Source: Pandoraea anapnoica
GTDB lineage: Bacteria > Pseudomonadota > Gammaproteobacteria > Burkholderiales > Burkholderiaceae
Assembly (NCBI RefSeq): GCF_902459765.1
Contig: NZ_CABPSP010000024.1
Coordinates: forward strand, 1 to 39,371
Reading direction: 5' to 3'
Length of the DNA: 39,371 nucleotides
A program made the position numbers and the translations under genes. This document shows positions 1-7,044 of this stretch, piece after piece; positions within the stretch are counted from its first letter, which is position 1, and every line of letters begins with the position of its first letter. A model generated the notes under the pieces. The model ran no database searches. It had not been told where the DNA came from and saw only the letters and a list, made by a program, of their open reading frames with translations.

Positions 1-30
1 CGACTCACCTGCTCGAAAACCACTAACCAC

Positions 31-46
31 CGGGCTTTCCAGCCCG
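31..46 (+). terminator. Hairpin at left edge, possible terminator
   Basis: CGGGCT-TTCC-AGCCCG is a perfect 6-bp stem with a four-base loop. It lies five bases after a TAA at 24-26 that closes an open frame entering from the left edge (frame starting at base 3, seven codons visible). It could end a plus-strand transcript whose gene lies outside the window. There is no T-run, so the call is weak. Confidence 0.3.
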
Positions 47-261
47 TCGCCCCAACCGCTTCGCTGCTTTCGCTGCGTCGCTGTCGTTGCGAGAGACGGA
101 ATATTAATGACGTTCGACAGCGAGCGCAAGCCCTTTGTGAAACTATTTTTACGAAGGCGCATTTTCCTCGGTTCGTCGCAGCTCGCGTCCATCATCGCTC
201 TATATAGGGAACGCTCGACATCCTCTGACGCCCGCCTTCAGCTTTGGGCACAATAGCGCGC
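47..261. other. Gene-free stretch before srkA
   Basis: No supportable gene. Bases about 58-95 are an imperfect array of short TTCGCTGC/TCGCTGTCG units, followed by a more AT-rich segment near 105-165. The remainder is the upstream region of the kinase gene. No confident promoter hexamers or Shine-Dalgarno sequence were found. Confidence 0.4.
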
Positions 262-1272
262 ATGGACACCGATCTCCCCCACGGCGCCGACGCGCCGCAG
301 CACCCGTTCGCCGCTCTGCTCCCCGACACGGTCATTACCGCCGTGGAACAACTTGGGAGTTATAGCGACGGGCGTCTGCTTGCCCTCAACAGCTACGAAA
401 ACCGCGTCTACCAGGTGGGAATGGAAGACGGTCCGCCGCTGATCGCGAAGTTCTACCGTCCGCAGCGCTGGACCGACGACGCCATCCTCGAAGAGCACGC
501 ATTCACCCAGACGCTCGCACAGCAAGAGATCCCAGTCGTCGCCCCGCTTGAGATTCACGGCGCGACCCTGCACCACTTCGACGGTTTCCGCTTCGCCCTC
601 TTTGCGCGACGTGGCGGCCGTGCCCCCGAGCTTCAGGATCCAGACACGCTCAACTGGCTTGGCCGCTTTCTCGGACGCATCCACGCCCAAGGCGCAACAC
701 AACCGTACCAACACCGCCTTACGCTGGACATCGACACCTACGGCCGCGCCCCCGTCGACTATTTGTGGACGAACGACTTCATCCCGTCCGACTTGCGCGA
801 GGCCTGGCGCACCATCGTCGACCTGGCGCTCGACAGCATCGCCCGCGCCTATGAGCGAGCGGGAGACGTCAAACTGCTACGGGTGCACGGCGACTGCCAC
901 GGCGGCAATGTCCTGTGGACGGACACGGGCCCGCACTTCGTCGACTTCGACGACACCTGCACGGCCCCGGCGATGCAAGACCTCTGGATGCTGCTCTCCG
1001 GCACGCGCGCGGAGATGACTGGTCAACTGGACGAAGTCCTCTCCGGCTACGAAGACTTCGCCGACTTCAATCCCCGCGAACTGCATCTGACGGAAGCCTT
1101 GCGAACGTTGCGCCTATTGCATTACAGCGCCTGGCTCGCCCGACGTTGGGACGACCCCGCGTTTCCCGCCGCATTCCCGTGGTTCAACACGCAACGTTAC
1201 TGGCAGGACCGAATCCTTGAGCTTCGCGAACAAGTCGCATTAATGGATGAGCCGCCGCTGATCTGGCGCTAA
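262..1272 (+). CDS. srkA: Stress response serine/threonine kinase SrkA (YihE/RdoA family)
   Basis: Predicted cytoplasmic protein kinase of the SrkA family, which has an APH/choline-kinase-like fold and in E. coli protects stressed cells from programmed death. The 336-residue length is close to the family norm. Visible motifs are the ATP-site lysine in LIAKFYRPQRW (about K63), the catalytic loop HGDCHGGNVLW (Asp about 211, Asn about 216) and the metal-binding VDFDD (about 227-231), followed by the family-typical MQDLWMLL. The ATG at 262 is preferred over an in-frame TTG at 244 because family members begin near this point; no strong Shine-Dalgarno sequence is visible. It appears monocistronic, with a converging gene downstream. 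Confidence 0.93.
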   Translation: MDTDLPHGADAPQHPFAALLPDTVITAVEQLGSYSDGRLLALNSYENRVYQVGMEDGPPLIAKFYRPQRWTDDAILEEHAFTQTLAQQEIPVVAPLEIHGATLHHFDGFRFALFARRGGRAPELQDPDTLNWLGRFLGRIHAQGATQPYQHRLTLDIDTYGRAPVDYLWTNDFIPSDLREAWRTIVDLALDSIARAYERAGDVKLLRVHGDCHGGNVLWTDTGPHFVDFDDTCTAPAMQDLWMLLSGTRAEMTGQLDEVLSGYEDFADFNPRELHLTEALRTLRLLHYSAWLARRWDDPAFPAAFPWFNTQRYWQDRILELREQVALMDEPPLIWR

Positions 1273-1362
1273 CCGACGCTCAGCCGATCCAACCACTCAA
1301 CCTACGCCGCCCGACGCCCACGCCCGACGAACGACATCGTCGAACGCGTGCGGCCGGGCGCA

Positions 1363-1821
1363 CTACCACCAACGCCACATCGCGAACGCCAACGCCGCCG
1401 CGACGCACCACTCCGCACTCGACCCCGTCGTCACATATAGCGGCGACCGAAAGCGCGTTCGAAGCGGCCAGCAAAGCGGCACACCGGAAGGCGTCAACCA
1501 GTCGGCCAGCAGATGCGAGAGATATCCCGCACATAACGCAAGCATCCACGGCGGCACATGCCCCCAACCATATAGACATGCAACGATGGCGAGCGCGGGC
1601 AGCAACAAAGAGTGCGTCATGCCGCGATGTCCGAACAGCCCGGAGATCACCAGCGACAACGGGGCAATGCGCCGGCCCAACATACTTTTTGGATGATCGA
1701 TGTCGGGCAGCAACGCGCCGACGAGCGTAAGCGGCCACGCATGAACGCTGGCAGCCCAACCGGTGCGATGCATCAGCCATGTGGCACCGACACCGAAAAT
1801 GAGATGACTTCTGGCTTGCAT
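1363..1821 (-). CDS. YdjM-like inner-membrane protein, predicted metal-dependent hydrolase
   Basis: A 152-residue protein of the LexA-binding, membrane-bound hydrolase family (PF04307) typified by E. coli YdjM. Family motifs are visible in order: LLPDIDHPKS (about 38-47), the histidine-rich GHRGMTHSLL (about 64-73), and HLLADWLTPSGVPLCWP (about 103-119). The His/Asp residues are the expected metal ligands, and several hydrophobic stretches predict membrane segments. Substrate and physiological role are not known for the family. The reading frame ends by converging on srkA with a 90-base gap. No Shine-Dalgarno sequence is evident at the ATG, so an internal start is possible. No LexA box was recognised upstream. 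Confidence 0.85.
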   Translation of the reverse strand: MQARSHLIFGVGATWLMHRTGWAASVHAWPLTLVGALLPDIDHPKSMLGRRIAPLSLVISGLFGHRGMTHSLLLPALAIVACLYGWGHVPPWMLALCAGYLSHLLADWLTPSGVPLCWPLRTRFRSPLYVTTGSSAEWCVAAALAFAMWRWW

Positions 1822-2192
1822 GAGGGACGAGTGGATAGGTGACGGCCCGCGAAAATCTCATTCGATTCCGCGCTTGAAAAGGGGCCGAAGTCTACCACCG
1901 CGCACTGGCCGCGGCTTGCACGTTTGCGCCGTTCGTCACCACACCGAAAACCAACACGCAAGACCTTCACTTCTCCCAAACCGGAAACATCGGCAAATAC
2001 GACACGTTCGCCGGTTTTTCAGTGCAATCCGATTGACGGTGTCACATGCCGCCCGTACGATGCCGCCGACCGATTGCGCAATCCATTGCGCTCCCCGCAA
2101 ATCGACAGACGGATTCACAGTAAATCCGCAGCAGATTCGCAGCAAGACGACGCCATACACAGACAGAGAACAGGTCCCCGCCGGAGTTTTCG
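1822..2192. other. Intergenic region upstream of the outer-membrane protein gene
   Basis: This 371-base gap separates the divergent ydjM-like and outer-membrane protein genes. It contains a candidate sigma-70 promoter (2033-2061) for the right-hand gene and about 125 bases of predicted leader. Short open frames crossing it have no start signal or recognisable product. Confidence 0.45.
2033..2061 (+). promoter_or_regulatory. Candidate sigma-70 promoter of the outer-membrane protein gene
   Basis: TTGACG (2033-2038) and TACGAT (2056-2061) are separated by 17 bases. This is a good match to the housekeeping consensus and predicts a start near 2068, leaving about 125 bases of leader before the ATG at 2193. 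Confidence 0.5.
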
Positions 2193-2921
2193 ATGAAGAA
2201 GTTTCTGATCCTCGCCGCAACACTCGCTCCGCTGGCCGCACACGCGATGAATCCGCTCGTCACGGACGACACAGGTACGCAAGACACGGGCAACTGGCAG
2301 CTCGAACTCAACAGCGAATGGTTGACGCAACCGACATCGCGTCAACAGCAGTGGAACAACACACTGACCTACGGTGTGCTCCCAAATCTCGACCTCGCCA
2401 TTCAAGCGCCCTATCAACGCACGCACCCCGACGGCGACGGTTGGACCAGCGGCTTCACCGATCTCCAGTTGCAAGCCAAATGGCGCTTCCTCGAAGGGGA
2501 GCAATGGAGTCTAGGCTTCAAACCCTTCATCACACTCCCGACGGCCAGCCAGGACCGCGGCCTCGGCAATGGCCGCGCGACGACCGGGGCGAATCTGTTG
2601 ATGCAGTACAACCTCGACCGCTGGACGTTTCTCGCGAACGTAGGCTACACGTGGAACAACAACGGCCTGGGCAATCGCACAAGCTTGTGGAATGCGTCGA
2701 CGGCCGTCCTATTCAGCGTGACGGAGGAGGTGCGCCTCGTCGGCGACATCGGCCTGGCCACTAATCCCGACAGCACGACATCGACCAAACCGGCCTACGC
2801 ACTGGTCGGCGTTATCTACAGTCCGACGAAGGATCTCGATTTGGACGTTGGCTACAAACGCGGCCTGAACCCCGCATCCCTGAGCCATTCCGTACAGGCG
2901 GGCGTCACGATTCGGTGGTGA
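2193..2921 (+). CDS. Outer-membrane beta-barrel transporter-like protein (phenol MetA-type family)
   Basis: A 242-residue protein with a Sec signal peptide (MKKFLILAATLAPLAAHA, cleavage about residue 18) followed by alternating-hydrophobicity strands and a C-terminal Trp, as expected for an outer-membrane barrel inserted by BAM. It resembles proteins annotated as transporter or 'putative MetA-pathway of phenol degradation' (PF13557). The mature N-terminus NPLVTDDTGTQ and the LDLAIQAPYQ and GYKRGLNP segments fit that group. The transported solute cannot be inferred. The ATG has a Shine-Dalgarno-like CGGAG about nine bases upstream. It is probably a single-gene unit, as the next feature is a tRNA with its own promoter. 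Confidence 0.8.
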   Translation: MKKFLILAATLAPLAAHAMNPLVTDDTGTQDTGNWQLELNSEWLTQPTSRQQQWNNTLTYGVLPNLDLAIQAPYQRTHPDGDGWTSGFTDLQLQAKWRFLEGEQWSLGFKPFITLPTASQDRGLGNGRATTGANLLMQYNLDRWTFLANVGYTWNNNGLGNRTSLWNASTAVLFSVTEEVRLVGDIGLATNPDSTTSTKPAYALVGVIYSPTKDLDLDVGYKRGLNPASLSHSVQAGVTIRW

Positions 2922-3003
2922 GCGGCGAATGCGCGGGATGCTTAAAAAACGCACGCCTCGCGCATGAATTTCGGGAGCGCCTTAAATTTAATGTCATAAA
3001 TGC

Positions 3004-3033
3004 TTGACACAATGCGCAGAATACCCGTATTAT
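3004..3033 (+). promoter_or_regulatory. Promoter of initiator tRNA
   Basis: A perfect -35 hexamer TTGACA (3004-3009) is followed, after an 18-base spacer, by TATTAT (3028-3033). The predicted start near 3040 is only a few bases before the mature tRNA 5' end at 3047. This is one of the strongest housekeeping promoters visible in the window. Confidence 0.75.
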
Positions 3034-3046
3034 TCTTCTTCTCAGA

Positions 3047-3123
3047 CGCGGGGTGGAGCAGTCTGGCAGCTCGTCGGGCTCATAACCCGAAGGTCACAGG
3101 TTCAAATCCTGTCCCCGCAACCA
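3047..3123 (+). tRNA. Initiator tRNA-fMet (CAT anticodon)
   Basis: A 77-nucleotide cloverleaf with an encoded 3' CCA. The acceptor starts C1 and ends A72-A73-CCA, so position 1:72 is the C-A mismatch diagnostic of initiator tRNA. The anticodon stem carries three consecutive G-C pairs (GGG/CCC) flanking the loop CTCATAA, the second initiator hallmark needed for P-site binding. The T-arm GGTTCAAATCC is canonical. It stands alone, with its own promoter (3004-3033) and terminator (3132-3167), and is not part of a larger tRNA cluster here. Confidence 0.97.
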
Positions 3124-3131
3124 AACACAGT

Positions 3132-3167
3132 AAAAGCCTTGATTTCGCGAAGAAATCAAGGCTTTTT
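3132..3167 (+). terminator. Intrinsic terminator of the tRNA gene
   Basis: A perfect 15-bp stem AAAAGCCTTGATTTC / GAAATCAAGGCTTTT with a five-base loop runs directly into a T-tract. It begins nine bases after the CCA end of the tRNA. The A-rich 5' arm means it may also act on minus-strand transcripts. Confidence 0.9.
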
Positions 3168-3287
3168 GCTTTTCAGCACAGCACGGCCACCTGATCGAAC
3201 TCCGGCGCGCGCCAGACGCCCATAGCATCTGATAAAGTCGTCGCGTCACTCCCCATCCCTTTGCGTCGCTCTCTTTCGAGACATCCG

Positions 3288-3911
3288 ATGACGTCATCTG
3301 TCGAACGCAAGACCATCGATCCAGCGTCGCAGAACCCCGACGCCTTCAGCAAGACCCTGATCCCGGCGAAGACCGCCCTGATCGTCATGCACTATCAGAC
3401 GGACATCCTCGCGCTGTTCCCCGCCGTCGCACCGACACTACTCGCCAACACGCGCGCGTTATGCGACGCGGCGCGCGCTCGGGGTATCGCCGTCTACTTC
3501 GTCAAATTCCACTTCAGCCCCGGCTATCCGGAAGTCAGCCCGATGAACCGCAACGGGCAAGGCGTGAAACGACTGGGATTGTTCGTCGACGACGCCATTT
3601 CGCCTGAGCTGGCGCAACGGCCCGACGAGCCGCTCGTCATCGCGCACCGCGCCAGCGCTTTCTACGGCACCGACCTTCAGTTACGACTGAGCGCAAGCGG
3701 CGTCGACACGTTGATGATGCTCGGCATCGCCTCGACCGGCGTCATGCTGTCGTCCGTGGCCTACGCAAGCGACGCCGATTATCGACTTTTCACCGTCAAG
3801 GACTGTTGCTACGACCCGGACACGATCGTTCATGAACACCTTTTCGCAACGGCCTTCGATTCGCGAACGACGGTTCTGTCGCTCGCTGACGCTCTGACAC
3901 TTCTCACGTAA
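3288..3911 (+). CDS. Isochorismatase-fold (cysteine hydrolase-like) protein lacking the catalytic triad
   Basis: A 207-residue isochorismatase-like protein. The fold markers are clear: ALIVMHYQTDIL at about 29-40, ASAFYGTDL at about 125-133, and GIASTGVMLSSVAYASDADY at about 147-166. At the three positions that normally form the Asp-Lys-Cys triad of this superfamily I read His (in MHYQ, usually DMQ), Ala (in AHRASAF, usually K-x-R-x-SAF) and Val (in STGVM, usually TN-x-C-V). It therefore probably does not perform cysteine-nucleophile hydrolysis and may bind a small molecule or act by another mechanism. The ATG at 3288 has a weak upstream GAG; an in-frame TTG at 3261 is less likely. It converges on the MarR-GNAT gene with an 11-base gap. 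Confidence 0.8.
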   Translation: MTSSVERKTIDPASQNPDAFSKTLIPAKTALIVMHYQTDILALFPAVAPTLLANTRALCDAARARGIAVYFVKFHFSPGYPEVSPMNRNGQGVKRLGLFVDDAISPELAQRPDEPLVIAHRASAFYGTDLQLRLSASGVDTLMMLGIASTGVMLSSVAYASDADYRLFTVKDCCYDPDTIVHEHLFATAFDSRTTVLSLADALTLLT

Positions 3912-3922
3912 ATCGCGACCAT

Positions 3923-4891
3923 TCACGCCTGGCGACGGTTAAACCGCTGCTCGACGACGCGGCTTCCCCATTGCTCGCCTTCCGCTTCCTCCGCGAGACG
4001 AAAACCGAACGATTCGTAAAGATGCCGTGCCGCGTCGAGCCCCTTGAATGTCCACAGGTAGGTCTCGTCGAATCGCGCGTCGACATACGCCATGGCCGCC
4101 GACATGAGACGCCGTCCCACGCCCGAGCCACGCAGCGCGTCGTCCACGATGAACCAACGCAAGTGGGCGACACCCGTCTCGAGATTCCCATCGATGGCAA
4201 GCGAGGCCAGCGTGCGTCCGTTCTCGACGTACAACCATAGCGCCTTGCCCTCCGCTGGCAACGCCCCGGCAAATTCCGCCAACCCCGTCGCCACCTTCTT
4301 CTCGAAGTAAGCGCCGAAGCCCCAGTGCTCTGCGTAGTAGCGCGCGTGCAGGCTCGCGATATCACCGATGCATCCGGGCTGATATCCCTCCGCAATCTGC
4401 GCATCGATCCCAGCCTCGTCCACCCGCTTTGCCGAATTGTCCTGGGCAAGCGCATCGGCATATAACGCGAGTGAGCGGACCAGCGCCTCCTGATCTGCGG
4501 GCACGATGCGTCGCAGTGCACTCGACACTTGATCCGTCGCGAAGCGGTCGATCTTGCGCCGCAGCTTCTGCCCTGCCTCGGTCAGCGAGAGTTCGGAGGT
4601 TCGCGCGTCGTCATTGGCCGTCGCGCGCCGCACGAGGCCGCTGGCCTCCAGCTTCGCCACTTGCCTGCTGGTGTTCGATTTATCGAGCCGCAGAATATTG
4701 CCGAGGTCTTTGGCGCTGATGCCGGGCGTCGCGCCGATTTCGATGATGGCGTGGACGGCCGAAGGCGCGAGGTCACTGTCGGCCAGTGTGGTTCGCATGA
4801 ACCCCAGTTCGCGCACCAGTTTCCGGGAGAAATCGCGGAGTTCGAGAATCTCCGCTTCGCGGGGCTTACCAGGCAGATCGACGAGGTCCAT
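3923..4891 (-). CDS. Bifunctional MarR-type regulator / GNAT N-acetyltransferase
   Basis: A 322-residue fusion. The N-terminal half (about 1-150) is a MarR winged helix: ISAKDLGNILRLDKSNTSRQVAKLEASGLV is the recognition-helix region and RRATANDDARTSELSLTEAG the wing. The C-terminal half (about 165-320) is a GNAT acetyltransferase with the acetyl-CoA loop DDALRGSGVGRRLM and the late strand HLYESFGFRL. Such fusions are thought to couple ligand or substrate acetylation to DNA binding; the substrate is unknown. The ATG at 4891 is preferred: it has TGAGA upstream with suitable spacing, and the alternatives are ATG 4897 and GTG 4954. The GTG at 4954 lies inside the operator and near the predicted transcription start, so it is unlikely. 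Two palindromes over the promoter suggest autorepression. Confidence 0.87.
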   Translation of the reverse strand: MDLVDLPGKPREAEILELRDFSRKLVRELGFMRTTLADSDLAPSAVHAIIEIGATPGISAKDLGNILRLDKSNTSRQVAKLEASGLVRRATANDDARTSELSLTEAGQKLRRKIDRFATDQVSSALRRIVPADQEALVRSLALYADALAQDNSAKRVDEAGIDAQIAEGYQPGCIGDIASLHARYYAEHWGFGAYFEKKVATGLAEFAGALPAEGKALWLYVENGRTLASLAIDGNLETGVAHLRWFIVDDALRGSGVGRRLMSAAMAYVDARFDETYLWTFKGLDAARHLYESFGFRLAEEAEGEQWGSRVVEQRFNRRQA

Positions 4892-4943
4892 AGGCATCTC
4901 ACACAGATCGGGAATGACGTCAGGTATGACGGCGGCGCAGAAA

Positions 4944-4989
4944 GGTTGCGTCACGCAACCAATATAGTTGCGATGTGCAACTTAAGCAA
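4944..4989 (-). promoter_or_regulatory. Promoter with two palindromic operators for the MarR-GNAT gene
   Basis: On the minus strand, TTGCTT (4989-4984) and TATATT (4966-4961) are spaced by 17 bases. A palindrome AGTTGC-N5-GCAACT (4966-4982) sits over the spacer, and a second, GGTTGCG-TCA-CGCAACC (4944-4960), covers the predicted start region. Their centres are 22 bases apart, about two helical turns, so dimers would bind one face of the DNA. Both share the TTGC...GCAA core, which fits autorepression by the MarR domain encoded downstream (inference). Confidence 0.65.
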
Positions 4990-5033
4990 GGTGATGAATT
5001 CCCGCGCTGCCGGAGAACCGCCTCCCGCGCCCG

Positions 5034-6401
5034 TCACAATGGCATCCGCTCGATGACCTCTCGCACCTCGGCGAGCACCGGCGCGACCTGCGCCTCACTC
5101 ATCGAACTCAATCCCAGCCTAAGGGCATGAGGCGCGTGGCGTGTGGTGGCGTAAGCCTGCGCCTTCGATACGGCGATGCCGCGCGCGGCCAGCGCGGACG
5201 CCACCCGATCCATGCGCAACCCCTCGGGCAAAGGCAGCCAGAGAAACAACGACGACGGATGCGTAACTACATCCATGTCGCGCAACGCCTCACGGGCAAC
5301 CGTCTGACGCCACTTCGCCTGCGCGCGCTGGCGTTGCTCCTGACGTTCAACGTCACCACTCGCCAGCCAGCGCGTCGCGATGGCCGTGACCACACTCGAC
5401 AAACTCCAGTACGACGCCCGCACCACGCGTTTGACCTGCGCTGCGTACGCCTCAGGCGCAACGACATACCCGAAGCGCAACCCCGTCGCCATACTCTTCG
5501 AGAGACTGGATACGTAAAACGTGCGTTCCGGCGCGAGCGTGACGATGGGCGGCCCCGCGTTATCAACGAGATACGCGTATGTCGCATCTTCAATGATCAG
5601 GCAGTCGCAACGTCGCGCGATCTCCACCAACCGTCGACGCTGTGCCGTACTCAACACCCAACCCAACGGGTTGTGCAACGTCGGCATCGTATAGATGGCC
5701 TGCACAGCATGGCGACGGCACACCGCTTCCAGCGCATCGAGATCGGGGACCACATGCCCTCTTGGCGCACTACGCTCGCTCTGCCCCGTCGCGACGGGCT
5801 TCAACGCCAGTCCTGCCAGCGACGCCGTCATCTTGAATCCTGGATACGTCAGCGCGTCAACGGCCACGGCATCGCCCGGGCGCAACGCCGTTCGCACCAC
5901 GACGTCAAGACCCTGTTGCGCGCCACCGACGAGAAAGACGCGTTCCCCCGGCACGTCGATCCCCCGCGCACGACGCAGATACGCCGCCACCGTCTCGCGC
6001 TCGTGCTGCCGACCGCCGGGCGGCTGCTGATGCATCAACGCACTGAGATCCCCGGCTGTCGCCAGCTCACGCAACGTCGCGCGCAGCAACTCGCTCTGAT
6101 CAGGCCATGACGGATGGTTGAACGATAGATCCACTGCACTGGAACTCAGTCGTGCCTCGTCGTCGACGTCCCACTCGCGTTGCATCGGACGATCCCGCAC
6201 GAATGTCCCCCGCCCCACCTCACCGACGACCAGTCCCAGATCTCGTAGCTTCGCGTAGACCTTGGTCGCGGACGCAATCGCAATGCCGTACTGCGACGCG
6301 AGTTTTCGATGCGTCGGCAGTGCAGCGCCGGGTGGCAGCACACCGCTACGGATATCGCCCGACAGGCGTTCGACGAGCGCGGAGACAGGGGAATCGGTCA
6401 T
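5034..6401 (-). CDS. MocR-family (GntR wHTH / aminotransferase-like) transcriptional regulator
   Basis: A 455-residue MocR/GabR-type regulator. Residues about 1-72 form a GntR winged helix (LPTHRKLASQYGIAIASATKVYAKLRDLGL and the wing GRGTFV). The remainder is a fold-type I aminotransferase-like domain with recognisable PLP contacts: Asn about 244 in HNPLG, Asp about 272 and Tyr about 275 in EDATYAYL, and the Schiff-base lysine about 302 in SSLSKSMATGLRFGY. It should bind PLP and respond to an amine or amino acid, controlling a neighbouring gene. ATG 6401 is chosen because the GntR domain begins there; the frame runs upstream to 6512 without conserved sequence. It is divergent from the thioesterase gene, with a perfect inverted repeat between them. 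Confidence 0.9.
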   Translation of the reverse strand: MTDSPVSALVERLSGDIRSGVLPPGAALPTHRKLASQYGIAIASATKVYAKLRDLGLVVGEVGRGTFVRDRPMQREWDVDDEARLSSSAVDLSFNHPSWPDQSELLRATLRELATAGDLSALMHQQPPGGRQHERETVAAYLRRARGIDVPGERVFLVGGAQQGLDVVVRTALRPGDAVAVDALTYPGFKMTASLAGLALKPVATGQSERSAPRGHVVPDLDALEAVCRRHAVQAIYTMPTLHNPLGWVLSTAQRRRLVEIARRCDCLIIEDATYAYLVDNAGPPIVTLAPERTFYVSSLSKSMATGLRFGYVVAPEAYAAQVKRVVRASYWSLSSVVTAIATRWLASGDVERQEQRQRAQAKWRQTVAREALRDMDVVTHPSSLFLWLPLPEGLRMDRVASALAARGIAVSKAQAYATTRHAPHALRLGLSSMSEAQVAPVLAEVREVIERMPL

Positions 6402-6412
6402 GACTGTACGTA

Positions 6413-6432
6413 GGACAATTTCTTGATTGTCC
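6413..6432. promoter_or_regulatory. Inverted repeat between mocR-type gene and thioesterase gene
   Basis: GGACAAT-TTCTTG-ATTGTCC is a perfect 7-bp inverted repeat with a six-base spacer, centred in the 79-base divergent intergenic region. Its position 12 bases upstream of the regulator's start codon and 49 before the thioesterase start makes it the obvious candidate operator for the MocR protein (inference). Confidence 0.55.
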
Positions 6433-6480
6433 GATTCTAGACGGCGACACTTCAGATCGCAAACGTCAAAAGAGACCGAC

Positions 6481-6981
6481 ATGCACCAGACGACCGACCT
6501 CCCCCAAGACACGCAATACCCGGTGCTGACCTACTTGCAGCGACTGCTCGACGGCACGCTCAACGGCAACGAATCCATCCACATGCGTTACCCGACGGCG
6601 ATCTCGCAATTCCTCGGCTTTCGGATCGTGGAAGTCGGCGAAGCGCTCGCCGTCATCGAACTCAATACTCATCCCGAGATCCACGGCAACCAGCAAGGCA
6701 CCGTTCACGGCGGCCTGCTGTGCGAGCTGGCGGACGCGGCTATCGGCACTGCGCACTCGACGCTCATGGGCGAAGGCGAGACGTTCACGAGCATCGATCT
6801 GAAGGCGACGTTCCTGCGCCCGGTGTGGGACGCGCGACTTCTGGCACGCGCCTGGGCAACGCATCGCGGACGCACCGTCTCGCACTATCAGTGCGACATC
6901 CAGCGTGAGGACGGCAAAGTCGTCGCGCGCGTCGACAGCGCCGTCATGACCCTGCGCGGCGAGCACGCCAGGGGGCGCTGA
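6481..6981 (+). CDS. PaaI-family hotdog-fold thioesterase
   Basis: A 166-residue single hotdog-domain protein of the PaaI/YigI thioesterase group, expected to hydrolyse acyl- or aryl-CoA thioesters in the cytoplasm. The active-site segment GTVHGGLLCELADAAIGTA (about 73-91) carries the HGG motif and the downstream Asp typical of the PaaI branch; TFLRPV (about 112-117) is the next conserved strand. The ATG at 6481 follows a good Shine-Dalgarno sequence (AAAGAGA). An in-frame GTG at 6427 overlaps the inverted repeat and is rejected. Divergence from a MocR regulator suggests induction by an amine- or amino-acid-related effector, but the acyl substrate is unknown. Confidence 0.88.
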   Translation: MHQTTDLPQDTQYPVLTYLQRLLDGTLNGNESIHMRYPTAISQFLGFRIVEVGEALAVIELNTHPEIHGNQQGTVHGGLLCELADAAIGTAHSTLMGEGETFTSIDLKATFLRPVWDARLLARAWATHRGRTVSHYQCDIQREDGKVVARVDSAVMTLRGEHARGR

Positions 6982-6989
6982 TAGAAAGT

Positions 6990-7020
6990 AAAAAGCCCGC
7001 CGATCCAATGACCGGCGGGC
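6990..7020 (-). terminator. Terminator of the autotransporter gene
   Basis: GCCCGCCG (6995-7002) pairs with CGGCGGGC (7013-7020) across a ten-base loop. On the minus strand the stem is followed by TTTTT (6994-6990), a proper intrinsic terminator placed 25 bases after the autotransporter stop. The converging thioesterase gene may use the same hairpin. Confidence 0.8.
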
Positions 7021-7044
7021 CTGATAAACCGATGACGACACCGC

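Noticed and set aside
3-26. Seven-codon C-terminal fragment entering from the left edge
   Set aside because: The open frame ends in TAA just before a hairpin, which is suggestive, but seven codons are too few to support a gene.
3047-3167. tRNA as an integration site for a genomic island
   Set aside because: No integrase and no repeat of the tRNA 3' end was seen in the window; flanking genes look like ordinary chromosome.
4892-4954. Upstream GTG start for the MarR-GNAT gene
   Set aside because: It lies in a palindromic operator and at the predicted transcription start; ATG 4891 has a better ribosome site.
5127-6110. A 327-codon plus-strand frame opposite the MocR-type gene
   Set aside because: Arg-rich low-complexity translation with no start signal; it is a shadow of the regulator.
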